From the NCBI GenBank assembly GCA_023333565.1, contig JAJKFH010003870.1:124001-188000 (forward strand): a DNA stretch of 64,000 bases, in the 5' to 3' direction. Position numbers and translations under genes: made by a program. The DNA comes from Puffinus mauretanicus (lineage: Eukaryota; Chordata; Aves; Procellariiformes; Procellariidae). The notes under the pieces were generated by a model. That model searched no databases. It was given only the letters and a program-made list of their open reading frames with translations, and was not told the DNA's origin. Positions 27,281 to 43,007 of the stretch are shown in pieces. The number at the start of each line of letters is the position of its first letter. Within the stretch, counting starts at the first letter, position 1.

Positions 27281-27985
27281 AATGGAAGGCCAGATGGACC
27301 AGGAGATTACTCCGTCTGATCTCCTGCGCACTGCAGCCCATTCTGTGTCACTCGCTTTACCCCTGCGACGCATCCAGTAAACCGGGATGAGTTACAGCAT
27401 ATCCTCTGGCAAAGCACTCGCTTCTGATTTCAAGAGATCGCTTAATGGAGGAGCCACCATCTCTCGTGGCAGTTTGGTTCAGTGGTTAAAATACCTTTGA
27501 TGCTGGGGCGTTAGTACAGATTTCTATTGATGTTTGTTTCACTTTTAACTTCCACTTCTTGATTCTTGTTGTGCCCTTTTTCAGCAGGTTGAAGAACTCT
27601 CAGTTCCTTTTCTTTTTCTCCCTGTAGAGCCACTTATGTGCTGTAATCAAGCTGCTTCTTCCTCTTCTCTCTGATAAGCTGAACAAGCTGAGGTCTTTAA
27701 GTCTCTCTCAGAAGTGTATTTACTACAGTCCCTTAAATAATTTTTCTGTCCCCTTTCTCTTCAGTTATTCTTCATCTTCAGTTATTCAGCATCTTTCTAA
27801 ACTGTGGAGGTATTGGCACTGGATGTTTTCTAGTATCTGCCTCACCAACTCCAGGTACACAGGGACAATTTCTTCTCTGTGTGTACAACGTGGTTGATAT
27901 GTCTAAGGATTCATTTGCTCTTCCGTAACAACCTTGAGCTGCTTGTCCATGGTGACCCTCTAATCCTTTACAGAATTGCTCCTTT
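27281..27985 (-). mobile_element. Old CR1-like LINE 3' fragment
   Basis: On the + strand this reads as antisense CR1. The 3' end is at the left (GAAGGCCAGATGGACCAGGA, then TCTGATCTCCTGCGCA). It is followed at the right distance by AAGCTGAACAAGCTGAGGTC, then a CTGTGGAGGTATTGGCACTGG region, CTCACCAACTCCAGGTACAC and ATGTCTAAGGATTCATTTGC. The order of motifs agrees with the 3' part of old amniote CR1 elements. Many substitutions and small indels mean it was inserted long ago and is inert. The borders are approximate. Confidence 0.6.
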
Positions 27986-30102
27986 CTAAGGTAAAAAGTC
28001 TTGTTTCAGATGCCAAGCATTACAGAGGATTTTGGTGTACTGCGTTTTATAGTCTCTTAAACAGTATGTAAAAGATGTCTGCACTGCATGAGGATGCTCC
28101 AAAAAACCTGCTCCACGTCTGCACCTTTTTAGCCTCCAGTGTCGGCAGAAATTGCTGACACGTCTAACACGTGATTTGAGGCGCTGCTGTAGGAAAATGC
28201 CTGTATCGCAGCCCATCTGGAGTCTGAGAGAGGGAGCTGGGGGAGAACAGCTGCTCGGAAGTTTGCAGAGAGAGCTCGCAGTCTCATTTATACACCTTGG
28301 GGACACGGCACACGAAACCCAGACTCAGCTGGGAACTGTGCAGCCTGTTCTCCTGCCAGCGCAGGGTGCCGCAGTTATGGTTTATAAGAGGTAGGAAGCC
28401 GAAGTTACCCTGATACAGAAGCCTCCTTTATGATGTCTTTGTACCTGCTCTGTGCTTATCATGGAAGGTTCAAAAAAAATTAAGTATTTTAAAACTAATA
28501 TCAAGATTAACACACCTGTATAAAAAAGCAGTCCCGTTGCTTGTTGCACTGAGTCATCACATGGCCTCTCTTACAGTCAACATCATTCCCCTCCATCTGT
28601 TGGCTCTTAGCACTTGGCCAAAGAGCTGTTGTTCGTCCGACTAATCTGATCACTGCTGGCATCCTCTCATAAACCCTTTTGTCTGGACGGTCATGTTTTC
28701 CTTGGCAATCTGCGAAGCGCACCAGATCACAGGTCTCTCTATGATCTGAGCACTTGCATGCCGATGCCTTCCCCTTTCCATTTGTCCTTGTGCCTAAATT
28801 GCTGGAGGAGGTATAAAAAGGCAGTGCAGGGCAGGGAGCAGGTAGAGAGCAAAGGGCTTTTTTGCCAGGCAGGAACAGGCTGGCCCTGCACACTTCCCAG
28901 CGGGGCTGGAGCAGATGCCTGGCTGTATCCCACCAGGGCTGGGGCTGGTAGAGCTGCTCCCGGGTGTAAGTGTGGTGTAAGTGTGCTCCAGCTACTGACA
29001 GCGGAGCAGAATTGCAAATACACTTGGGAGTTCCCTGCCCTGCAACCCCACAGTTCATTCCAGGTGTTTCAGTGTCTGGCAGATCACAGGAGAAGGTGCC
29101 ACCATACGCCTAACCTGACCTGTGTTTCTCATTAGGGTTCTGGCTACAAAACCTGCGAGCTTGAGATTTCCTTGCTGAGGTATAAAATTTTCTCGTGGTT
29201 AAAGCTTTATTTGGAGTGGAGGCTCCTCCCTCCAAAAGAGAGAGTCCTTTCAAGCCTGTGTAATCTAATAAATAATTCTTAGACAACTGAATTTGCTGGT
29301 TTCTTTAAAGAAACGTAATTATTTTAAAATGACAAACTGGTCCCTTTGTTGATAAATGTTTTATATCCTTGCTGCTATGCCTGAATAGTTTGTGTAAATA
29401 ATGTATTAGCTTGCAAACAAACGTAGCACGTTCAGGCAGACACTGCCCAGCGGGGCAGGAATGCTAAAAAAGCGAAACAGATGATTCTGTGCGGTGCTGA
29501 GCACCGGGAGCGGGGGTGGGCATCAATAGGGACCGAGAAACACCATCCACATCTCTTAGGATTGGTCCCAACATAGCTCAGATGGCTGACACTGCGGTGA
29601 TGCATTAGGGCTACAGATGCGAGCAGTCAGGCATTCACCATCAGCAGGTATGTGGTTTCCCTGGGACTCCTAGGAGCAAAATGAAAAGCGGCGCTCAGAA
29701 TTCGATATGGTCTGGTTTCGATAGTGTTTGGCACTTACATTTGCAGACTAGTCTTCAAAAGACTCACTTTGCATGCTCGAGAAGAGCTCTCCTTCAAAAC
29801 GAGGTTTTCAATTTGCTTTGGTTGGTTATTCCTCTAATTTTGTTCTCAAAATGGGCCTTGATTTTTGAAAAAGTAATTTTGTAAAAATCATATCTGAGGT
29901 TCTTTGTGTGTCAGGGTAGGGTCGGGCAAGAGAAGAAGGATATGCACATGCATCAATGGTTTCCAGATGAAAGTCTTGTGTAAATAGTGCAGAAGTGTGT
30001 ACATGTAAGTATGTATGGATGCAAACGTGCTTGTGGGGTTTTTTATACAGCAATTTCTCATGCTCAGGCTGAGACCTAAAAGTCCCATGTGCCACCATGG
30101 GC
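27986..30102 (+). other. EXT1 intron 1 segment between CR1 copies
   Basis: About 2.1 kb with no recognised gene, RNA or repeat. Overlapping open frames on both strands around 28507-29135 share no recognisable family and have no splice support. Confidence 0.65.
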
Positions 30103-30403
30103 AATCATAGAACCATAGAAAGGTTTGGGTTGGAAGGGACCTTCAGAGATCATCTAGTCCAACCCCGCTTGCTGTGGGCAGGGACATCTTTCAATAGATC
30201 AGGTTGCTCAAAGCCCACACCAACCTGACCTTGAACACTTCCAATGATGGGCATCCACAAGTTCTCTGGGCAACCTGTTCCAGTGTCTCACCACCCTCAA
30301 CGTAAAAAATGTCTTCCTTATATCCAATCTAAACCTACCCTCTTTCAGTTTGAAACCATTACCCCTTGTCCTGTTGAAAGTGGGTAAGACTCTCTCCAGC
30401 CCT
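30103..30403 (-). mobile_element. CR1 LINE, 3'-end copy, truncated (avian type)
   Basis: The left border is the characteristic CR1 3' tail read in antisense (AATCATAGAACCATAGAAAG, remnants of the ATTCTATG-type terminal repeat). It is followed by GGTTTGGGTTGGAAGGGACC and ATCATCTAGTCCAACC. The remainder covers the 3' UTR and the C-terminal codons of the reverse-transcriptase ORF. Similarity to the neighbouring copy at 32591 fades after about 30380-30403. This is the usual 5' truncation of CR1. CR1 makes no clear target-site duplication, so the 5' border is approximate. Confidence 0.9.
30211..30375 (-). pseudogene. CR1 ORF2 C-terminal tail, frameshifted relic
   Basis: Read on the - strand, the element encodes [16 protein letters not shown], then [16 protein letters not shown], the conserved C-terminal signature of the CR1 ORF2 (endonuclease/reverse transcriptase) protein. 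After VDA the frame departs from the expected tail. In the + strand text this copy has GATGGGCATCC where the 32.6-kb copy has GATGGGGCATCC, consistent with a one-base deletion in this copy. All catalytic domains are missing through truncation, so it is inactive. Confidence 0.8.
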
Positions 30404-31147
30404 ATTGAATGGAACATAGTCACCCTGATCTGGTTAACGGCAACTGAAGACCACTGGAGTTGCCTAAACACCCCTATAGAAGGTAAAAACCACCTAACAA
30501 AAGCCAGCTGCAATTCTAAACTTACACTTAATGGCGTGCGGCTCGTGTTTTCGTCTGGCTCAGGAGGAGAATCCGGCTCCGCAGGGGATTTGGTGATACA
30601 GAGATGCAGAGGAGCCATGCTCTTGTTCTAGCCACCTTTTTTGCTGAGAAGAGCAAATAATAGAAAACTTTGATTTTACTGTAGTCAGCAGAGGTGAGCA
30701 AGCACAGAGAAGGAGCAGATCTGCAGAGTGACAGATCCCGTTTTACTTGGCCACTCTGTGAATCACAGTCCTAGTTCTCAAACTGCACATAGGGTGGCCT
30801 GATGTAGCTTTATGTTAACAAGACTGAGGACGGGAATGGGAGGCATCACTGAAAAACAATTATCAGTGCATTTTTATATTTCTTCCTGCTATCTCCTCTT
30901 TTCTCTCTCTTTGAAAATGATGTTAATACTCACTGTTGACTGCAATAGGGAAGAAAATTGCAGAGTTTCCTGCCCTTCCACAGTTCACGCTCCTGCACTG
31001 CTTTATTGCAGAAGTTAGTCCTCATTAAGTCCAGAAGATCAGCACCTGCTGTCAGTCAGTGGAAACCTGCCCTGGACTGTAACAGTGCTGGGATTTCACC
31101 CTAAAGTTCAGTGCTACAAAATCAAAATACACAGAATTAGGGTTCTT

Positions 31148-31160
31148 CCCCCCCCCCCCC
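31148..31160. repeat. Poly-C homopolymer (13)
   Basis: Thirteen consecutive cytosines in intron 1. It is likely to be length-variable and prone to sequencing error. Confidence 0.7.
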
Positions 31161-32352
31161 TACTATTTTTGAGGTAGCATTGTCTCATTTATAGAAAGGA
31201 GAAAGAAAATACTTTGAGATCCTGAGATGAAGGCAAATATGAGAACTAATAAACAACCAAAATATTGAAGTTTCTAGATATGTTGTGGTGTTACCACTCC
31301 TGGGGACTAAGCTGCAGCTGACTTCTTATGAGTAAAAATAAATCACTTCTCTATTTCATTCAAAGTTGTTCCATGGATTTGCTGAACTAATTTTTCCTCC
31401 AAGCGTGGTCACATTTTGGGTCAGCATGCCTAGACAACATGGGGCTCTGCCAGCAGTTCCTGTGTAAAGTCCCTCTTTTTTTTTTTGGAAACAAATCCAG
31501 TCATTCATAGAAAGGAACTCCTGCATAATTAGAGCCAGTATTGCACATCATCTTTGCTTTCCATTTTTAGATGTTGCGTCTGGAGGACTATAACTTTTAA
31601 AGATGCCAACAAGCCACTTAGGAGCTCGATAGCCGTAATGGGAAAATCTGTGGAGCTGAATAGAAAATGATAAGCTTCATAAGGACCATTCTAAATCGTT
31701 TGGTAAAGAGCTCAGCCAGACATTCAAAGCAAGAATAGAAACGATAACCCCTTCTAATTCAATCTTCAGAGGTTTGTACTTTCTCTACTATCCTGCTGAA
31801 GTCCCAATCCTACAGGCAGCTTAATGGAGAGGTGGTTTTCTTTACGTCGGAGTCCTCTGGACTCTGCTGGGTCCAGTTATTGGACTGTGGCATAAACGGG
31901 TGCAGAGCACTGATTTTATTCATATTTCACCAGCCAGGGCTTGTAGTCAACCATTTCTCTTTCTAGGTTATTTAAAACATTCAGTAGCCCCACATACTGA
32001 AGCATGAAACTCTAGAAAACTGATCCTCTTCAGCATTTTTTAACTTCAAGTTTTCAATAAAGAGCTATTTAAAAATAATTAAGAAAGATTTGGAGGCCTT
32101 TTTTTTTTTGACAGGCAGGAGGGAATCATCGGCTTCAGAGCCAGCAGGTGTTGACAGGTGAGAGATCTCACAATAAGTCTTTTATTTCTCCACACTCTAG
32201 GCTTTCAGGTATGTCCTGTAATCTCAAAATTAGAGTGGGTGGCAGATGAGCTAAAATTTGTTTCTTTGTTCAGAAAATGCGGTATGGATTTTTCTTTGTT
32301 TGGGTCTTTAATCTAAACTGTTGCTTTAATAACTGAAATTCCAGTAGTCGGC

Positions 32353-32368
32353 TTTTTTTTTTTTTTTT
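32353..32368. repeat. Poly-T homopolymer (16)
   Basis: Sixteen consecutive thymines, not attached to a recognisable retroposon. Confidence 0.7.
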
Positions 32369-32590
32369 AAAGTTAGAGAGTAAATCAATAAGAAAACTGG
32401 CTTTGCAGTGGGAAGTTACCCCAAAGATGTTCACAGCTGGACTGTCACAGCCTGTGAGGTCAGTTAATGGGACCAAATGGGGCTATTTTGGACAAGTGTT
32501 TGACACTGCTTTACTGCTAGGAGAAGGCTAAAGTCTGAACAAAGTCACTCTGTGAAGGACAGAATATAATACCCCAATTTTAAAAATTAG

Positions 32591-33090
32591 AATCATAGAA
32601 TCACAGAATGGTTTGGGTTGGGAGGGACCTTTAAAGATCATCTAGTCCAACCATCCTGCCGTGGGCAGGGACATCTTCCACTAAATCAGGTTGCTCAAAG
32701 CCCCATTCTACCTGACCTTGAACACTTCCAATGATGGGGCATCCACAACTTCTCTGGGCAACCTATTCCAGTTTCTCACCACCCTCATTGTAAAAAAATT
32801 CTTCCTTATGTCCAATCTAAATCTACCCTCTTTTGGTTTAAAAGCGTTACTCTTGTCCTGTCACCACAGGCCCTGGTAAAAAGTCTCTTTCTATCTTTCT
32901 TGTAAGCCCCCTTTAAGTACTGAAAGGCTGCTATCAGGTCTCCCCTCTCTCCGGCTGAACAACCCCAACCTCTCAGCTTTCTTCATAGGAGAGGTGTTCC
33001 AGCTCTCTGACCATTCCGTGGCCCTCCTCTGGACCCACTCCAACAGGTCCATGTCTTTCTTGTGCTGGGGGCCCCAGAGCTGGACGCAGA
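32591..33090 (-). mobile_element. CR1 LINE, longer 3'-end copy (avian type)
   Basis: It starts with the antisense CR1 tail (AATCATAGAATCACAGAATG) and then GGTTTGGGTTGGGAGGGACC and ATCATCTAGTCCAACCATCC. It runs through GCAGGGACATCTTCCACTAA, the ORF2 C-terminal region, AGGCCCTGGTAAAAAGTCTC, the TAAGTACTGAAAGGCTGCTA segment and the CTCTGGACCCACTCCAACAG segment. It ends near CCCCAGAGCTGGACGCAG. About 500 bases of the element are kept. It is in the same orientation as the 30.1-kb copy, antisense to EXT1. The frame is interrupted and nothing functional remains. Confidence 0.92.
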
Positions 33091-33154
33091 TGTTTATGTC
33101 ACTTCAGAGGGGGTGGTGGGGAAGGTGGGTCCACCTAAAATCTTGCCCTGTGGC

Positions 33155-33169
33155 TGTGTGTGTGTGTGT
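33155..33169. repeat. Short TG dinucleotide repeat
   Basis: Seven and a half perfect TG units just beyond the 5'-truncated end of the CR1 copy. Confidence 0.6.
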
Positions 33170-36100
33170 TCCTGTGCGTGCATCCACACGTGCGAGCATC
33201 AGCATCTTCAATGCTTTCTCCCCGACCTAGAGGGTATTGAATTCACAATACATGGTGCTCCATTTACATTCCTTGGAAGATACAAACGAGCAGCACGTTT
33301 GCTTCCTCATGGACTTTTCTTATTCAGGTGTGTCGTGAGTTTTCTTGCTGCCAGCACAGCGAGGTGCTGCTGTGAAACAGGCGCTCTTAGAGGACTTCAA
33401 AGCCTAGGAACCAGCGTTTGGTTTTAGAAGAAGCCCTACACAATGCTATTAGCAGGTTGCTGGTAACTGGGGTGTAACGCTGCCTAGAGGGGCACCTCGG
33501 CAAGGTTTGCCTCTGACACGCTACTTACGAACCCTCTCTGGCACACTTCCTAAGTAAGCATTTATCTTTAAACATCCAATGGTGTTGGTGAGACCACATT
33601 TGCTACTGTGTGAGACTACTTGTTCTCGGTGGTGTAACGACCACACTGGGAGCCAGTTGGGTAGTATTTGGCAGTCCAAATGTGCGTGCTTTGCATGCAC
33701 CATGTAGATTTACAGGCCATTCTGTGTAAATATTTAGACAAAAATCATTAGAGCATTTTTATTTGTTAGAATGTACATTGACTTTAATGGCTTATGTATC
33801 CAAATGTTTCTGTGCATCGAAGTGAACTGAATCCAACCATGATGTCACTGAAGACTTTAAAGATTATTTAAATTTTAGTGGTTACTGTCCATCTTAACCG
33901 TAACAAGTTCCTTTAGCAGTACGTTAAAGTGAAAACTCTACTTCCCTGTTTTCCTTTGTAAACCTTCTGAACTAACAGAAGATGCTGGCATGGAAAGGAG
34001 AAAACAGTTGTACCTTGACATTAGTTGCTGAATGTTTGCAGAGTTTCGTTTCCATTGCCAGGCCTAGAAGAACCATGCAGGATTTTCATTATTTTTGCGG
34101 CATTTGCAGATTGGGCTCGTGCTCATACCCGTACTCGGCCGTTACCTGTGTGCCGAAGTCACTGTTCACGCACACTGCTGCTGTACTTACACCGTAGCAT
34201 CCCTGGGAGTCCTGCAGCCAGGGCAGCATGGCAGCGGCGGCTGCGGTAATGAACTAGGCTGAAAGAAATACTCCAATGGCTGCTTTTCAGCACTTGGCAA
34301 GAAAATCCTTTTTATGTTCGTTTCAAGGTCGTCAGATATCATTATAGCCAAGTATTAAAAATTTCAAAGAAAGGAGGCAGTGTGTTTGATTTATAGAATA
34401 ATTATCTAGCTTTAGCTCTAACTTGGCTTTGGCAACGGTTTTGCAAGCACTCGAAAATTAAATCCATTTTTTATGGCACTACAAGGTATTATCTCACAGC
34501 AAATGATAATTAAACACCTGTGAAATCAATTAGCCCTTTAAGCAGGGAAAAAAAAAGTTTTCCAATTATGTTTTTGCACCTCCAAACTTTCTAATTCCAG
34601 AACCAGCACTTGCAAAGAGGGAGATGAACTGCCAGCCAGTAGCCTGTTAACCGGCATTAAGATCACCCAAAGCATTGCGCAGCCATAAATCCAAAAGCAA
34701 GCAGTTCGTGGCGACAGCACCCTTCCAAGTAGGATGCGTTAGCCTTTTGAGCTCAGGCTTGGGCAGCTATCTGTCTGATGCACAACTGAGCTGTCAGCTT
34801 TTCTACAAAGACAGTTACTCACTTGGTGTTTTCGATGCCAAGTTTTACTTGACAGTTTATTTAAAAGCCAACATACCTTAATGGAAACCAAGCAACAAGA
34901 CGCTCCGTGTGACAGAGTGGGTTTCTTTTCAGGCTCTCCAGCCGATAGCTCAGAGCCATCTGCATTAAGCATTCACACACGGAAAACTGGCCGATTGGTT
35001 AATAGCTGAAACTGAATGTACTGGAAAACTGGGAAACACTCCGCCATTTCGCCTTGAGTTGTAGGTGTTTAGTATCTGTCTTTGTTGTAGCACTTGAAAT
35101 GATGCAGAGACTTTTGGAAGATGCAGCGTGTATTTGTGGGCTTGCAGATTCAGGGGGGGAGCCCTGGACATAGTTGGTTAAGTGCCATCACAATTTTTGG
35201 CTCAGGAAAGAGAAAAACAGCTCTAGTCCCATCTGACATCTACAGCGGTATGTGCTGATACTCCCTGCCAAAGATGAGCTCCAGCATCTTCCAAAAGATG
35301 GATTATGTGTGGCACTGTTAAAATATGTACTGCTGGTTTAAACCCATTGTATTTGGTTTGGGTTCTGCTCCTGTATTTCCATCTGAATTTTGATAGCCAT
35401 GACATACGGCTGGTTTTCAGTGAGTGCTGTATCACCAGAGAGGAGGGAGGCAGGCGAGGACACTGGGGTTAGCATTCCCAAGGTCTGCCTAGCTGCTGGA
35501 GAAGCCACCAGTCATCTGTATCGCAGGTTTTCCATCTATGAAATGGGAATGGTGATGGTATCCCATGTCACTGTTCAGAGAATTAGATAAGAAAATAGGT
35601 ACACTGCTTTGTGATTCCTACGTGACAGGTGACATATAGCTGGGTAAAGTATGATAATCATTACATCTGGGTAGCTGGACATATCTGCTGATCTAAACAG
35701 CCTTTTTACACCTCTCTTCAATCAACAGTGATGACGATGTGGCTTTGGGAAAAAATAGTTTGTATTAAAATTGGTAGGGAAATGTTTCCCAGGCTAGTTT
35801 ATAATCTCTTAAGTGTAGTGACATGGGGAAATGCTTAAGCTGTAAGAAGGAATGTATGGCATGGCTGATTAGTCACTGCAGAGCCTCTGCAGCCTGCCCG
35901 GGCTCCTTGGGATAATGGTGAACCAGGAATCCCAAGCAGCCGTCCAATCCAGGTGCTGATTGATAAGGTCGGTACATCAGAAGGAAAAAAAGAAGGGGGG
36001 GGGATAGGGAAAGGCAGAAGCAATGTGTTGGATCAAGAAGTTAAAATGGTAAGAGCATTTGGCTGAGCAGCGCTTCTCCTTCGGATAATTGCCCACATGG

Positions 36101-38768
36101 CGTTGCAGTGTTTACACCTGCATGATAGATGGGGCCGAACATGTTTTCTCAGCTATGGGTGGTAGCAGGGAGGGGATATTTCAATTAAAGTGTGAATAAA
36201 TTAGAATTGATTACAAATAGAGCTATTTGTTTATGCTGCCTAAAAAGGTATTAGCTGTGAACAAGGTGCACTTAATCATTACGGAAGGAAGCCTGAAAGT
36301 TAATAAAACACACTGCTGATCCTTACAGAGGGATGCCAGCTTTGGGTTAAATCTGTAGCTATTTTAGTTTTAAAGCCCCAACTGTCATTTTAAAGGCATA
36401 TGCATTTTGGATTTTAACATGTTTGAATGATGCAGCTGAGGCCCAGGCCAAACCGACCCTAAAATTGGCAGTAAAATGTTACCTCCATGCAAGCGTGCAG
36501 AATGAAGGAATATAGGAATATGAGCAATAAACATGTGCCCCCTCTCCCCGGCAGTCTTCTAACATGGAAACCAGGAGCTTTCTGGAAATAAATACCTTCC
36601 GAGCAAAGCAGAGGACTCCTCTCAAAGCTTTCCTACAGTAAATGCTCGGGAAGATTAACTGCCAGCAGGAAAGGAAAGGAAAGCTCCAGAAGGAGTGCGA
36701 CACTGAAGCAGCACAAGTAAGGAAGAAGCGCCTGGCCGGCCGCCCACACGGTGCCCCGCAGTGCCGGTCTTTGCTCCGATTCCTCAGCTGCAAGTGGAGC
36801 CTGAAAAACCTCTGTAGCTGGGTAAAACCACAGCATCTGGATAGGCAGGTAATGCAGAGCTGTCCCCACAAGCTGGCAGCTCTGGGTTTGCAGAAACCAC
36901 AGCGATGCAAGCTGGAAGACCGTAACAAATCTCCCTGCCATCTTCAGACATTACCGGCTAATGGAAATAAGTAGTTCTCAAAACAGATATAACCCCCATT
37001 GCCGGGGGAGAAGAAGAGGAAGCTCTGGAAGAACATCTTCTAAACATTTGACTATTTTCTCTGTAACTTAAGGCCCCTCCGCCATTGGGAGCAGGGTTAT
37101 AATACTTCATTGTCTCCCTGAGGTCTTGTTGAGATTAGTCAGTGAAGATGGTGGGGAAATCAAGCCTGTCGTTGATGCAATACTGGTATTTGCAATAGAT
37201 GCCAGATCGGTATGTAATGTACAGGTGTACATGGAAATCTGTCCTGCTGTAGCTGAGAGGGCGTTCCTGGATGTCTGCGCCAGCTCCGATTTCTCTCCTG
37301 GACGAGTGACAGAGAAATTTCAAGTCCAGCAAAGATTGAACTCAGATACCTACCTTTAATCATAGAGATTATCTCACTGACTTCACTGAAAGCATTTCAA
37401 GTCAGAGTTAAAGGAAGTGCAGAGATGCTTTCAGGTGAGACACGTATGCTTCCTATGTGGAAAAATATGCCGACCGTACATAAGCGATTTTCCCTCCCCG
37501 ACAAAACACCAGCAAAGCTCAAACCTCCTGCTGCGTGCGTGGTTCCTATGGGGCTGAATGGGAAGGAGTCTGAAACTGAGGGTTGCCCTGATGCCTTCTG
37601 TCCTCACCATGGCTTGTGGGCTGGAGCTTCATTCTCCAGATGACGTTTTTGTGGCCAAGGTCTCCTCCGAACGCTGCCTGGCAATCAGACAGAAACATGA
37701 AATGATCTCTGCTGCAAACTTGACTCTGAAGTACTATTTGGTACATGTAAACGATTTCCTCCGCAAGCGATGCTTCAAATTGCAAAGCTATGCTTGCAGC
37801 TTGACAGAGATGTTTATGTATTTGTGGCTGGCTACAGGTGTTGTGTGAAAGGCATTTCCAAGTTTGTATTTAAACATACTGGGCTATCTTCTGTCTTTCA
37901 GCTAAGGCAGGGTGCCCCTGTTGCTTTGCGTGCTACCCATGAACTAGTGGGAGTAAAATTAGCACTGTGTGTTTAAGGATTTCAAATAGATGCCTGGAGT
38001 GGTCTCTGAGGGGGATTAGACTGGAAATCAGTCCCTTAGCTCTGCACTTAAAGATCGTGTCGAGTCACCTTAAAACATTTGGGTTGAAATTGCAGAGAAA
38101 TTTGTTCATGAGAAGAATCTCCAGTGCAATTCATTCGCTGCAGCAGCTCTCGATGGATATTGCTTTACTCTGAGTCTGCTCCTGTTGTATTTGCGGGTTC
38201 TCCCTGAAGTGAGTGGAAATTTTGTGCCCATACATCAAGGTTAGGATGAGGCTCTCTGTGTACGTATGATGTAGATAAATTACTTGATGACCATGAACCG
38301 TGCTATTCCAGAGCTCAGCAATAAATCACACGTTAGGCTCTAAAACGCACAAATGGGAGCAAGATGCTGACTGGTTTCCAGGTGGGAAATGGTCAACAAA
38401 ATCCTTTTCTTTTTTTTTCCTTTGTAAATCTATCCTAATATGAGCAAATTAGATATGAAAGAAAAGGTGCCCAATGTAAGACGCTGCTGGCATATAGAGG
38501 ACTCACTTGTGCTGGCCTTGTTCTCTGCTTTTCTTTGTGTTCCTGTTCTGCCATCGACATGTTGTGGATATTGTTGCAATCCGGGGTATTAACAGGTTTT
38601 TACATTTTTAGCTGGCTAATGATGGGGGACTTCTGACTGGTATATTTTAGCCCTACGGGGTATTCTATTTTTGGTATTTATTAACATTTTCTGTCATACA
38701 ATATACAGTGAAAGTGATGAGCCTCAGACCTCTCAGTATGTAAAAAAGGAATGCTTAAAAATGGCAAC

Positions 38769-38785
38769 TTTTTTTTTTTTTTTTT
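38769..38785. repeat. Poly-T homopolymer (17)
   Basis: Seventeen consecutive thymines in intron 1, about 1.4 kb upstream of exon 2. Confidence 0.7.
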
Positions 38786-39198
38786 GGTATTCCATCTCCC
38801 TAATATTTTCCCCTGTGTACTGTGTCACTGCTGGCTGGTGAGCTGGGACACGGCTGCCAATCAATATCCCACATGGAGAAAAAGAAATTGCTGCCACTCA
38901 GATGGAATATGTATATATGTATTTTAACCAAAGTTGAGATACGATTTAAAAAAAAAATGTACTTTGAAGTCTGTTTTGTAGTTTTAATTAATGCAACGAG
39001 GGTTTTTATTTTACTCTCAGTGGAGATAATCTTAATCCATTCACAGTGACCTTTTCTTGTGCAAATTAGCTATACACGCTTGTTTAAGCAAATGGGCCTT
39101 TGCAAGATGTCTCTTCCTAAAGACGGAGCTTATAATTGAAAATTGGCTTACTCCCATCTGTCTGGCCTGTGTGAGAATACAAACGTAGATCTGGACTT

Positions 39199-39270
39199 TT
39201 TTATATATAAAATATAATCATATACATATATATATACACACATACACATATACATGCATACAAAAAAAAT
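39199..39270. repeat. AT/CA-rich microsatellite
   Basis: About 70 bases of imperfect TA, ACATA and CACA units ending in an A8 run. It is a low-complexity tract likely to vary in length. Confidence 0.65.
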
Positions 39271-40138
39271 TGCTCTGCCTGCAGGCTACAGTTAAATTAG
39301 ATTATTAGTGTTAGAAAATTTCAGTGCCACAAGTTATGTCAAAATAACATCTGTCTGCAGAGTCCAGGACACTCTGGAGAACCGGGGGTGTTTAATCTGG
39401 ATCCTTTTGTCTCAGAGATCAATGCCATTCACAGTTCCATGGGTTTGCCAGAAGTACAATTAGCTAATAACAGGCTGGAAACTGTTAGGATTTGATGCGT
39501 GTTTTTGATGAATCGTTTTGAGGTGATTGATGGAATAGGAAAAAAAAACAGGAGTGTCCTTAAGCACTTAAAGTTTTAATTTGGAGGAGCAGGGGTCATT
39601 GCAGCTATGTGGTTAATTGCCAAAATTTGGCAGTTTATCCCTCTCACCACACTTGACAATAACCACCAAGTGAGTCATTGTAAACCCCCCCGCCCCCGTC
39701 CCTTTTTCAGTGCCTGCTTGATAAGGGAAGATTTCTTTGGCGTAGTTTGAATATTTTTTGCTTTGTACTTGCGCAGGAATGAACACAGTTGTGCATGACT
39801 TTGACTAAATCTGAATAGAAATCAGGGTCACAGAAGTGCCGCAACAATGCTTTGGGTATCAAAATATTTAATAGAAGTTTGTTGTTAGAACTCATGGACG
39901 CCTGTTTATATAGAAATGGCAAAATTATTTCCTTCCTTCTCAGTTTCATTACCACTGTTCCCAGCTCTCTCCCATGGTGGTTGCTCCTGAGGATGAACAA
40001 AAAGGAGCCAGGGAGATGGCTGACACACGCGTGCATGGAGGGAGCTAATTAACCTGGTGGTGAGAGGTCTTGGTTGGGGATGATTTTATCCAGATGTGTC
40101 TCGACAGCTGTTTGCATTTTCACGCCCAGTTACTCTAG

Positions 40139-43007
<2,869 letters not shown>

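Larger units (their letters stand above)
30404..32590 (+). other. EXT1 intron 1 segment between the two younger CR1 copies
   Basis: No gene recognised. It contains a 13-base poly-C run at 31148-31160 and a 16-base poly-T run at 32353-32368. Short open frames here are chance, and one - strand frame (30404-30618) is simply the extension of the CR1 relic into unique sequence. Confidence 0.65.

Noticed and set aside
28507..29135. 183-codon - strand frame and overlapping + frame
   Set aside because: Mutually overlapping frames in a GC-rich pocket with no family resemblance.
30208..30618. 136-codon - strand open frame as a host gene
   Set aside because: Its C-terminal third is the CR1 ORF2 signature ([16 protein letters not shown]) with a frameshift, and the rest is unique intronic sequence read through by chance.
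32691..33427. Several + strand frames between 32.7 and 33.4 kb
   Set aside because: Those up to about 33090 are antisense translations of the CR1 element. The others extend into a TG repeat and unique sequence without any family match.
36479..36974. 149-codon - strand frame and overlapping frames
   Set aside because: Overlaps frames on the other strand, cysteine-rich random-looking translation, no family match.
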